Position numbers and translations under genes: made by a program. The notes below the pieces were generated by a model. That model saw only the letters and a program-made list of their open reading frames with translations, was not told where the DNA came from and searched no databases. 64,000 nt of DNA from JASGTU01 sp963821815 (GTDB taxonomy: Bacteria > Chloroflexota > Anaerolineae > Caldilineales > Caldilineaceae): the NCBI GenBank assembly GCA_963821815.1, contig CAWGFG010000006.1, forward strand, positions 2,108,001 through 2,172,000, written 5' to 3'. Positions 26,874 through 34,832 of this stretch are shown piece by piece; position 1 is the stretch's first letter, and each line of letters starts with the position of its first letter.

Positions 26874-29051
26874 ATGTGTAGCGAAACATCGCAACCGAGC
26901 ATCGACTCTAGTACACCCGACCAACAGCGAACCGATTGGCTGCGATTCGCACTTGCGGGACTGTTGTTGCTCTGCGGGGGACTTTGGCTCGCTTACGCAT
27001 CTTCGCAGCAGAGTCCGCGAACGCCGATCACTTCTCCCACCCCGGTAAAGGTTGTGGACAGCGGCACAGTCGCTTCCATGGATAGCCCTGCCATTGCATA
27101 TAGTCGAGGATGGCAGGTCACAGCAGAGGGCGCTAGTCCTCCGGAGCCCGATGAGCCCTGGATTGAACCGTCGGGCATTATCACCATTCCTTACAGCGGA
27201 AACGAGCTTGCGCTGAACCTGGGCGTAGGCGACTACTGGGGATACCTGTACGTGAAAGTAGACGGAGAACCCGCAAACCGTCTGCCATATATACGCGGCA
27301 ACAATGACAGCACTGGCAGCCCTGCCGGCTACCGTACTTTCTACGCGCCAGAGTATGAGGGCAACGGCTTGCCCGGCTCACAATGGGTGGTTGTTCACAC
27401 ATCGGATGAAGCCGACAGAGAACATGTCGCTGTGGTGGAGGTCTGGCGCTCGTGGGGTCAACAACCGATTCGCGGGATCGCAATAGACGGTCTCACACCG
27501 CGCTCCCCGGCTATGTGGACCGGCATGCTGTTGCTGGTCATTGGATTGGCGCTGATTGCCGGTCCTGCCCTGCGCTTAGCTGCACAGGTACGATCGACGC
27601 GAGCGGCGACGTCTATGCGTCGCGTATTCCAGCCGCTGTTGCTCCCACACATGCCCAACCGTGTGCGCCTGCTAATGGCGTTCGGTTTCACCGTCCTGAC
27701 GGCGGTTGGCATAGCTCTCGCGTATTGGATTCCGGCGGTAGTCGGACTAGCAGGCCTTGGCGTCCTTTCGCTCGGCAGACCGGCGCTCTGGGCTGCTGTA
27801 CTGCTCTATGCACTGCCGTTTTATTATCGGTATCACGTGCCAATCATACCAAACCGATCGGTAGGCCTAATCGATCTGCTGGCTTTGGGAGGCTTCGTCA
27901 TCGCTGTTGCGCACTGGTTTCTGGCCGATCAAGTGAAGCGTCCAGTTCGGTTGGAGAGGGACAAAAGCAAAATAGTAATAATCTTGCTCATTGTCATCGT
28001 CGGATGGGCGCTGGTTTCGGTTTTTGCCGCCAGCCGCATGGGCGTCGCGCTGTATGAATGGCGTACCGTGTTCTTGAGTGCAGCTTTGTTTGCCGTGCTC
28101 CTTTACGCATCGCTGCGCTGGTCCGATAATCCAGTGTCTGACCTCTGGCTGATCATCGGTGGATGGCTCGCGGGCGGTGTGACGGTTGCCGTCATCGGTT
28201 TGGCGCAATTTGCACTGGGTACGGATTTGATTGCGGCGGAGGGCGTACAGCGCGTACGGGGGTTGTACGGATCACCCAACAATCTCGCGCTCTACCTGGA
28301 GCGAACACTGCTTGTGACGATTGCGCTTGCCGCGTTCCTGCGCAATCAAAGATGGCAAGTTGTTCTCATTCTCGCAGCCGGCGTTCAGCTCGTCGCCCTT
28401 GTTCTAACCTTCAGCAAAGGAAGCATCCTCGTCGCCATGCCCACCGGACTGCTCATTCTGTGGCTAGGCGGGTTGGCCATTCTTGCCAGGCAGGAGCGAT
28501 CGCAGAAACCGCTCTATTGGCTAGCCGTTGTTGGCATTGTCGGCGTCCTGCTGCTGCTGCCGTTCTTGGGCGCCGAGCGCTTCAAAGGACTGTTCGACCT
28601 ATCACAGGGCACAGCCTACCTGCGTCTGCAGCTTTGGCGCTCCTCTTTACAGATGGCAAAGGATCATTTACTGTTGGGCGTTGGACCGGACAACTTCCTC
28701 TATTCCTATCGCAGTACGTATCTACTACCACACGCGTGGCAGGAGCCAAACCTGAATCATCCTCACAACTGGGTGTTGGACTGGTGGACGCGTATCGGTC
28801 TACCCGGCCTAGTGTTGGCTGTGACGATGTTCTCACTTGGGCTGTATTGGCTGTGGAATCGGACGTTGGATTTCGCCCGTCCCGTCGGCGCCATCGCTGC
28901 GCTGGGACTGGGTCTGTTGGCGGCTGGGCTGGCGGCACTCATGCACGGGCTCATAGATGCAAGCTTCGCCCTGCCGGACCTCATGCTTGTGTGGGTTCTA
29001 TTGCTGCTGGCTGTTGCGTTGTTGCCGGATGCGGATGCGATTACCGATTGA
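26874..29051 (+). CDS. O-antigen ligase / Wzy-type polymerase family membrane protein
   Basis: Proteins of this family join or polymerise lipid-linked glycans on the outer face of the membrane. The 725-residue product has a first membrane span (residues about 24-42) and a 170-residue extracytoplasmic domain of unknown type. About eleven further spans follow. The ligase-type segment GLYGSPNNLALYLERTL (about 462-478), LTFSKGSILVAMP and the loop sequence LGVGPDNFLYSYR with LNHPHNWVLDWWTRIGLPG match the Wzy_C/WaaL family. The extra N-terminal soluble domain is unusual. Which glycan it acts on cannot be told. Confidence 0.82.
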   Translation: MCSETSQPSIDSSTPDQQRTDWLRFALAGLLLLCGGLWLAYASSQQSPRTPITSPTPVKVVDSGTVASMDSPAIAYSRGWQVTAEGASPPEPDEPWIEPSGIITIPYSGNELALNLGVGDYWGYLYVKVDGEPANRLPYIRGNNDSTGSPAGYRTFYAPEYEGNGLPGSQWVVVHTSDEADREHVAVVEVWRSWGQQPIRGIAIDGLTPRSPAMWTGMLLLVIGLALIAGPALRLAAQVRSTRAATSMRRVFQPLLLPHMPNRVRLLMAFGFTVLTAVGIALAYWIPAVVGLAGLGVLSLGRPALWAAVLLYALPFYYRYHVPIIPNRSVGLIDLLALGGFVIAVAHWFLADQVKRPVRLERDKSKIVIILLIVIVGWALVSVFAASRMGVALYEWRTVFLSAALFAVLLYASLRWSDNPVSDLWLIIGGWLAGGVTVAVIGLAQFALGTDLIAAEGVQRVRGLYGSPNNLALYLERTLLVTIALAAFLRNQRWQVVLILAAGVQLVALVLTFSKGSILVAMPTGLLILWLGGLAILARQERSQKPLYWLAVVGIVGVLLLLPFLGAERFKGLFDLSQGTAYLRLQLWRSSLQMAKDHLLLGVGPDNFLYSYRSTYLLPHAWQEPNLNHPHNWVLDWWTRIGLPGLVLAVTMFSLGLYWLWNRTLDFARPVGAIAALGLGLLAAGLAALMHGLIDASFALPDLMLVWVLLLLAVALLPDADAITD

Positions 29052-29094
29052 GAGATATTGCGTATCGGCTGGTACGGATTGTCTCACACGTCGC

Positions 29095-29631
29095 TCACGG
29101 CCAAATCTTGGAGATGCCTTCTTCCAGCGTCACTGTGTTCATCTCACCCGACCAAAGATGACGTATAACGCCGTCTGCGTCCACAAAGTAGGTCGTGGGC
29201 AGACCCATCACATTGTAGGCGTCGGCTGCAGTCAACTCGATATCCATAGGTATCGGATAGGTGAGGCCAAATTCATCCACGAACGACTGGACATCCTGCG
29301 CCGTCTCACCTTGATCGACGCCGACAAAGCGTACCTGGCCATCATAACGCCTAGCAGCCGATTGCAGTGCGGGCAATTCATTTCGGCATGGCCCGCACCA
29401 GGTCGCCCAGAAGTTGAGCACCATCGGCGTTCCATTTTGCTGCGACAGTGTAAAGGATTCGCCATCCAGCGTTTGCAGCGTGAAGTCGGGCGCCAGGTAG
29501 CCAACGGCAGGTTGACTGTGAAGCTGATCGGACTGCGCTTCTGCGGTGGGCCGACTCAACCAGAGCCAGCCGCCGCCAAGAAACAGCACAATGAAGAACA
29601 GTCCAATCCATTTGCTTTGCGATCTATTCAC
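29095..29631 (-). CDS. TlpA/ResA-type thioredoxin-like protein, membrane-anchored
   Basis: The protein is a thiol-disulfide oxidoreductase facing the outside of the membrane. The 178-residue product, starting at a GTG, has one N-terminal span (residues about 8-24) and a thioredoxin fold with the active site FWATWCGPCRNELPAL. The cis-Pro segment MGLPTTYFVD is present. It starts 13 bases after gnd on the same strand and ends the CHAT-gnd-tlpA unit. Its partners could be cytochrome c maturation or envelope proteins; none is next to it. Confidence 0.88.
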   Translation of the reverse strand: MNRSQSKWIGLFFIVLFLGGGWLWLSRPTAEAQSDQLHSQPAVGYLAPDFTLQTLDGESFTLSQQNGTPMVLNFWATWCGPCRNELPALQSAARRYDGQVRFVGVDQGETAQDVQSFVDEFGLTYPIPMDIELTAADAYNVMGLPTTYFVDADGVIRHLWSGEMNTVTLEEGISKIWP

Positions 29632-29644
29632 GAGTCACCAGCCC

Positions 29645-31060
29645 CTACGACTCCCAATCCGTGTGAAATACACCAGGCTTGTCAACGCGCTCGTATGTGT
29701 GAGCGCCAAAGAAATCACGCTGGGCCTGTGTCAAGTTAGCCGGCAGTCGTTCGCTGCGATAGCTGTCATAGTAGGCCAGGCTGGCGCTAAACGCAGGTGC
29801 CGGGATGCCCATGCCGATGGCAGTCTGTACCACATGTCGCCAAGCCGGCAGCCGTTCGCTGACCGCATTCTGGAACTCACTGTCCAACAATAGGTTGGGC
29901 AGGTCGGGATCGCGTTCAAATGCTTCTGTGATTCGGTTAAGGAAGCGGGCACGGATAATGCAGCCTGCGCGCCAGATAGAAGCTATCTCCCCAAGATCGA
30001 GCCCGTACTCATACTCTGCGCTGGCCATACGCAACATAGTCATACCCTGGGCGTAGGCGCTGATCTTGCTGGCATAAAGGGCTTGCCCTACCATATCGAT
30101 GAGTTCCGACCTGGCACCTTCGTACGCCTTCTTCTCTGGGCCTGGCAGCACTTTGGAGGCTGTGACACGCTCCTGCTTTAAACTGGAGATAATGCGCGCG
30201 ACAACGGCGCTATTGATGGTCGGAATCGGTGCGCCAATATCGAAGGCGTCCTGGCTAGTCCATTTGCCAGTACCCTTCTGTGCCGCTGTATCCAATACCA
30301 GATCCACAAGATGTTCGCCGGTCTCCTCGTCGATCTTGGCAAAATTCTTGGCCGTGATTTCGATAAGATAACTATCCAGCACGCCCTTGTTCCACTCAGT
30401 AAAAACATCGGCGAGCTCTCCGGCAGTGAGGCCAAGCACTCCGCTGAGAATGGCATAGGCTTCTGCGATAAGCTGCATATCGCCATACTCAATGCCGTTG
30501 TGCACCATTTTTACATAATGACCGGCTCCCCGCGGGCCAAGATAGGTGACACAAGGCTTTCCGTCCTCCGGCGCTTTCGCCGAGATTGCCTTGAGCAAAT
30601 CTTCGACTTGCTCCCAGCTCTCAGCCGGGCCGCCAGGCATGATACTCGGTCCCCACAGCGCGCCTTCTTCGCCGCCGCTGACGCCGACGCCCATATAGTG
30701 AATGCCGGTAGGATTGATCTCAGCGCTGCGACGCTCAGTATCCTTGTAATAGGAATTGCCGCCATCCATGACAAGGTCGCCTTCATCCAGTAGTGGCAGC
30801 AGTCCTGACAAGACGGCATCGACACCGCGGCCGGCTTTCACCATGATCATGATGCGTCGCGGGCGCTCTAGGTTTTCGACGAACTCCTCCATCGTCACAC
30901 TCGAGACAAGGTTCTTGTCCGGATGTTCGGCAACGAAATCGACCATTTTGGATGTGGTCCTGTTGTAAACAGCAACTTTGTAGCCGTTGCGTTCCATATT
31001 CAGGACCAAGTTCTGCCCCATTACAGCCAGTCCGATGAGACCGACGTTGGCTTTTGTCAT
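29645..31060 (-). CDS. gnd: 6-phosphogluconate dehydrogenase, decarboxylating
   Basis: The enzyme oxidises 6-phosphogluconate to ribulose 5-phosphate and CO2 with NADP. The 471-residue product is the long form. It has the Rossmann motif GLIGLAVMGQNLVLNMERNGY, the substrate segment GVSGGEEGALWGPSIMPGG, and KMVHNGIEYGDMQLIAEAY with the catalytic Lys. The NADP-typical NRTTSK follows the second strand. An AAGGA site within the end of the CHAT gene precedes the ATG, so the two are coupled. Length and motifs are normal. Confidence 0.96.
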   Translation of the reverse strand: MTKANVGLIGLAVMGQNLVLNMERNGYKVAVYNRTTSKMVDFVAEHPDKNLVSSVTMEEFVENLERPRRIMIMVKAGRGVDAVLSGLLPLLDEGDLVMDGGNSYYKDTERRSAEINPTGIHYMGVGVSGGEEGALWGPSIMPGGPAESWEQVEDLLKAISAKAPEDGKPCVTYLGPRGAGHYVKMVHNGIEYGDMQLIAEAYAILSGVLGLTAGELADVFTEWNKGVLDSYLIEITAKNFAKIDEETGEHLVDLVLDTAAQKGTGKWTSQDAFDIGAPIPTINSAVVARIISSLKQERVTASKVLPGPEKKAYEGARSELIDMVGQALYASKISAYAQGMTMLRMASAEYEYGLDLGEIASIWRAGCIIRARFLNRITEAFERDPDLPNLLLDSEFQNAVSERLPAWRHVVQTAIGMGIPAPAFSASLAYYDSYRSERLPANLTQAQRDFFGAHTYERVDKPGVFHTDWES

Positions 31061-31064
31061 TGCT

Positions 31065-32318
31065 TTATTCCTTTTCGGTTCTGCGTCTGATTCTGGATTC
31101 TGCTAGCTCTTGACTCCATCGCGTCATCGCCTCAGCGGAAGCGGTCCGGATACGAAGAGTATTCATTCGAAACGCGATATTCTCCTCTGCAGCCTCTGTC
31201 AACATATCAAGCGGGTAAGCACGTTCCGCAAACAAATTACCGTCCGGCGTACGCGTCTGCACAACCGGAGCGCCCCACCATAAACTACTCTCACGCAAGT
31301 GCGCTCGTGCTAGCGCTGCCGCCTTGTCGACCGGCGTCAGCGCCGCGACCTCGGCATAGAATCTCGCCATGAATTCAATACGTTCCTTAAGTGGCAACTG
31401 CGTCGGCGTAGAGAGAACAGCACTGATGCCACGTCGAATTAGCTGCTCCGAAACGTCGATGAAACCGTTTTCGAGCAGGTTTTCTTGGCTTATGTCTGCT
31501 CCCGAAAGCAGCACCAATCGCATAGCATAGTGGTCTCGAAGTAGATGACCAAGATGCGAACCGGCAACCGTTCGAGCATGACCCATTTCATCCTCAAAAA
31601 GTAGCTGGCCTTCTCCTGTGGCGGGATCGACAGTCCCGTGACACATGATGTGCAGGATGTGATATTCGTTGTTGCGCAACTGCTTTTGCAGGTCGAACAG
31701 TGTCGGCTTCTGCAGCCATTCGATAGTGAGAAGACCCTCCTGCGCCAGGTGATCGACCCTGTCTAGCAAGGAAATCCAACGGCGCTGCACATCGATCTCC
31801 GGATGGCCTTCCGGGCTAGGAATGACGACAAGTGCACGCAGAGCACCATCACGTTCTGGCGGCAGAACTCGCTGCATCATTCCGCTATAACGAGTAAAAA
31901 CCGTGCCGGCTGCTATCGATACAAATTCCTGGCGGAACGAGTCGTACATATATTCCCACGGCAAAGTGGCCAATTCTGGCATCTCGGTCAAATCAAGCTG
32001 CACGCGGAAATCATGCCCGGCTTCATCAGCTAGTTTCTTGCTCTCACGGTAGCAAGTCAATACTTCGTCATTGAATACAGCATCGAAAAGGCGGTGTCCC
32101 CAGGTTTTCAGTTCATCCAGCAGGTGACCTCGCCCATCCTCATTATTGCGCACCGCCGCGTGCAGGCTAGTTAGCAAAGAGTGCAGTTCACGACGCGTGA
32201 TGCTGAAATTAAACGGTGCGCTTGCTGGGCCGAATGGTGAGTACCGTACACGGCTTACGTACCCGTAGTCGGTGGGCTCAATGATCAGATCAATACGGTA
32301 GTCTTGCTGTTTGGTCAC
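31065..32318 (-). CDS. CHAT-domain protein with the catalytic Cys position replaced by Ala
   Basis: CHAT domains are caspase-like peptidase folds. The 417-residue product has an N-terminal region (residues about 1-100, FSITRRELHSLLTSL) and a CHAT fold from about 100 to 370. The usual entry segment LPWEYMYD is present, as is the His motif YHILHIMCHGTVDP. The strand that normally ends in N/S-A-C reads MRLVLLSGADISQE, so Ala (codon GCA) stands where Cys is expected. The next helix-strand SEQLIRRGISAVLSTPTQL fits the fold. The start is a GTG seven bases after a near-consensus -10. It forms a unit with gnd and tlpA. A non-peptidase scaffold or sensor role is inferred. Confidence 0.75.
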   Translation of the reverse strand: MTKQQDYRIDLIIEPTDYGYVSRVRYSPFGPASAPFNFSITRRELHSLLTSLHAAVRNNEDGRGHLLDELKTWGHRLFDAVFNDEVLTCYRESKKLADEAGHDFRVQLDLTEMPELATLPWEYMYDSFRQEFVSIAAGTVFTRYSGMMQRVLPPERDGALRALVVIPSPEGHPEIDVQRRWISLLDRVDHLAQEGLLTIEWLQKPTLFDLQKQLRNNEYHILHIMCHGTVDPATGEGQLLFEDEMGHARTVAGSHLGHLLRDHYAMRLVLLSGADISQENLLENGFIDVSEQLIRRGISAVLSTPTQLPLKERIEFMARFYAEVAALTPVDKAAALARAHLRESSLWWGAPVVQTRTPDGNLFAERAYPLDMLTEAAEENIAFRMNTLRIRTASAEAMTRWSQELAESRIRRRTEKE

Positions 32319-32324
32319 GCGTCC

Positions 32325-32353
32325 ATTGTACCCGTGCCCCTATAGAGCGTCAA
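32325..32353 (-). promoter_or_regulatory. CHAT gene promoter, start on the GTG
   Basis: On the minus strand TTGACG (32353-32348) and TACAAT (32330-32325) are exactly 17 bases apart, each one base from consensus. The GTG start codon at 32318 lies at the predicted transcription start. Confidence 0.72.
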
Positions 32354-32451
32354 ACGAATCGGGTATTCCGCGCTATTTACCGCTAGCACAGCCCCAGAGG
32401 TTCTCTGACCTGACGACCAACAGACGCCGTTGCGCCGGCAGAGACCATGAC

Positions 32452-32460
32452 TGGTATAAT
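32452..32460 (+). promoter_or_regulatory. Epimerase gene promoter, extended -10
   Basis: TGG-TATAAT (32452-32460) is a consensus extended -10; TTGCGC lies 19 bases upstream. Transcription would start near 32467, giving a leader of about 36 bases. Confidence 0.55.
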
Positions 32461-32502
32461 GGTCGAAACTTCTGCAATTACACTGCAAGATAGGCGGTCC
32501 AT

Positions 32503-33495
32503 ATGCATATACTGATCACAGGAGGCGCCGGTTTCATCGGCAGTCATCTCACACGAGCCTTGCTCCAGCGCGGCGACGATGTGTCGATACTCGACAATCT
32601 GAGTACGGGCAGCTTTAGCAATATCAAGCCTTTCCTGCAGGATCCCCACTTCTCCTTCGCTATCGACGACCTGAGCAACGCGTTGGTCGTTGACCGGCTC
32701 GCAAGTGAGGCGGATGCCATTGTACATCTGGCTGCGGCTGTAGGTGTGCAGCTTGTGGTGGAACACCCAACGGCGACCATAGAAACGAATGTGCTGGGCA
32801 CGCATTCCATTCTGGACGCGGCCAGACGATATAAATGCAGAACGTTGATAGCCAGCACTAGCGAAGTCTACGGCAAAGGGGTGCGCATACCGTTTCGCGA
32901 AACAGACGATCTGCTGCTTGGGCCTTCCAGCCACAGCCGCTGGTCGTACGCAGCCAGCAAATTGCTGGACGAATTCCTGGGTCTGGCAGCCTATCGCGAG
33001 TATGACCTGCCCGTTACCATCGTACGCTTCTTCAATACCGTGGGACCGGGGCAAACGGGGCGCTACGGTATGGTTGTCCCTCGATTTGTTCGCCAGTCGC
33101 TACAAGGCGTGCCTATCAGCGTGTATGGCGACGGTGAACAGTCGCGTTGCTTCTGCCATGTGTATGACACTGTGCGAGCGCTCGTTGCACTTCTCGACCG
33201 ACCGAATGAGACCGCGGGCAAAATCTACAACGTCGGCAGCAGCCAAGAGACGAGCATCAACGAACTGGCAACGCAGATCCGCGGCAGCACGAAATCGTCG
33301 TCCGACATTATTCACATCCCCTACAACGAAGCCTACGCACCGGGCTTCGAGGACATGCGCCGCCGAGTGCCCGATACATCGAAGATTCGCGATGCGGTTG
33401 GCTGGCAACCCGAACATGAGCTGGACACGATCCTGCAGGACGTCATAGCATACGAACGCGAGGAAATGAGTTTGCGTTGCGCGAGCGCAAGATGA
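32503..33495 (+). CDS. NAD-dependent sugar-nucleotide epimerase/dehydratase
   Basis: The enzyme belongs to the extended short-chain dehydrogenases that act on nucleotide sugars (UDP-glucose 4-epimerase, UDP-glucuronate epimerase and relatives). The 330-residue product has the NAD motif TGGAGFIGSHL, the TSEVYGKG segment and the catalytic YAASK (residues about 149-153). The substrate-side segments NTVGPGQTGRYGMVVPRF and VYGDGEQSRCF are present. The exact substrate cannot be decided by reading. It stands alone, flanked by a promoter and a hairpin, and probably feeds surface polymer synthesis. Confidence 0.85.
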   Translation: MHILITGGAGFIGSHLTRALLQRGDDVSILDNLSTGSFSNIKPFLQDPHFSFAIDDLSNALVVDRLASEADAIVHLAAAVGVQLVVEHPTATIETNVLGTHSILDAARRYKCRTLIASTSEVYGKGVRIPFRETDDLLLGPSSHSRWSYAASKLLDEFLGLAAYREYDLPVTIVRFFNTVGPGQTGRYGMVVPRFVRQSLQGVPISVYGDGEQSRCFCHVYDTVRALVALLDRPNETAGKIYNVGSSQETSINELATQIRGSTKSSSDIIHIPYNEAYAPGFEDMRRRVPDTSKIRDAVGWQPEHELDTILQDVIAYEREEMSLRCASAR

Positions 33496-33522
33496 AATTC
33501 TAAAGCAGTAAAATATACAGGA

Positions 33523-33546
33523 AGGAGCGGCTGGTCAGCCGCTCCT
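33523..33546. terminator. Hairpin after the epimerase gene
   Basis: AGGAGCGGCTG and CAGCCGCTCCT form a GC-rich stem between two convergent genes. The T-run is missing on the plus strand and weak (TATATTTT) on the minus strand, so it is either an imperfect bidirectional terminator or a stabilising 3' hairpin. Confidence 0.5.
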
Positions 33547-33584
33547 CTATGCTTGCGTCATGCAGTTGATGGCAGAAGCCAAGA

Positions 33585-34823
33585 TTACTTCGCCCGCGGC
33601 ATGGGAATCACCAAGTCGTAAGGATAGTCGGTTAACAGAATCATATCTCCGTTGGAATCGAATGCAACTGAATCTTCAATGCGAATGCCGAAGCCGCGTG
33701 CATGATAATAGACGCCTGGCTCCACACTGAAGACATGTCCCGGTTGGATTAGCGTATCGTTGCCGGCAGCGTGGCTGAGCGACGGTCCTTCGTGAATGTT
33801 CAACCCAATTCCATGTCCCAAGCTATGCATGTACCCATCGTGCGTGCCTGGATGCGAACGCTGCGTCGGATGCCCTTTGGATTCCAAATAGTCCAGTGTC
33901 ATGAGTTGATAGTCACGGCATGGTCTTCCGACCTCTAGATCGGCCATCACAATATTGAAGATCTCCTTGCACTCATCCCACGCAACCTGTACCTCGTCAG
34001 TGGCATAACCCAGCGACCACGTACGCGTAATGTCGGAGAAGTATCCAGTGTGCGTCTTTGGAAAAACGTCGAAGACGATGCTCTTGCCGAGCCGCAGCGG
34101 CTCTTCCGGGTTACCTGTGTTGTGCGGGACTGCGGCATCCGCTCCCTGGCTGAAGATGGTATCGTGGTCCTCGATCAGACCATGCACCATGAACCGAGAG
34201 CGCATGAACGCCTTCACATCGCCTATGGTCAGCGGCTCCCCGTTGTCCTGAACGACGACCTCATCGTGTACATCGTGGCCTTGGATAAACTCTTGTACCT
34301 CGCCGATGACTTGACACGTGAGTCGACCCGCTTCAATGAGTTCGCTAATCTCCCATTCGTCTTTGGTTTCGCGAGCAATCGTGAACAGTGAATCTCCATA
34401 CTCTCCCACCAGATCAATCAGAGGATTTTCTGCTTGCAGATTCTGCAACAGGGCATAGGCAGCGCCGGCATCCATGCGGCCATAGACGCCGATACGTCCT
34501 GTCATACGTTCGTCCGCCATGACGGTCGAGTAGAACTCTACAGCTGCAGCCAAGTGGTCACCTTCGTGCTTCTGCAGCATCTCATAGCGATTGTAGGTGC
34601 TGTCCCTGTCAATGAGGCGCAGCCCGCTATTCGCAACTGAGTCACGTTCCATGGAACCGTGGATGAGCGTGATAGGCGCACCCCGGCGTTTCAGGACAAG
34701 GGCGCCTTCTACGTCCGCGCCGCCGGTCAAATAATTCATGACAGGATTGCCGTCCGAATCGCCGATGACGATAAATCCGTCCAAGTTGCGCTCAGCCATG
34801 AGCCGGTCTAGATCTGACTTCAT
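33585..34823 (-). CDS. M24 family metallopeptidase (Xaa-Pro aminopeptidase/dipeptidase type)
   Basis: These two-metal enzymes remove residues next to proline; related M24 proteins include creatinase-like hydrolases. The 412-residue product has an N-terminal creatinase-like domain (residues about 1-150) and a pita-bread domain. The metal ligands can be read: Asp in IVFDVFPKTHTGYFSDITR, His in HSLGHGIGLNIHEG, Glu in FSVEPGVYY and Glu in GIRIEDSV. It begins nine bases after the GH4 gene stop and so closes the carbohydrate operon. Its physiological substrate is unknown. Confidence 0.87.
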   Translation of the reverse strand: MKSDLDRLMAERNLDGFIVIGDSDGNPVMNYLTGGADVEGALVLKRRGAPITLIHGSMERDSVANSGLRLIDRDSTYNRYEMLQKHEGDHLAAAVEFYSTVMADERMTGRIGVYGRMDAGAAYALLQNLQAENPLIDLVGEYGDSLFTIARETKDEWEISELIEAGRLTCQVIGEVQEFIQGHDVHDEVVVQDNGEPLTIGDVKAFMRSRFMVHGLIEDHDTIFSQGADAAVPHNTGNPEEPLRLGKSIVFDVFPKTHTGYFSDITRTWSLGYATDEVQVAWDECKEIFNIVMADLEVGRPCRDYQLMTLDYLESKGHPTQRSHPGTHDGYMHSLGHGIGLNIHEGPSLSHAAGNDTLIQPGHVFSVEPGVYYHARGFGIRIEDSVAFDSNGDMILLTDYPYDLVIPMPRAK

Positions 34824-34832
34824 ATCGGTCTC

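Noticed and set aside
28163..29161. Plus-strand frame of 332 codons inside the polymerase gene
   Set aside because: Arg/Ser/His-rich shadow of a clear membrane protein in another frame.
32383..33054. Minus-strand frame of 223 codons across the epimerase start
   Set aside because: Antisense to the epimerase and its promoter; no family features.
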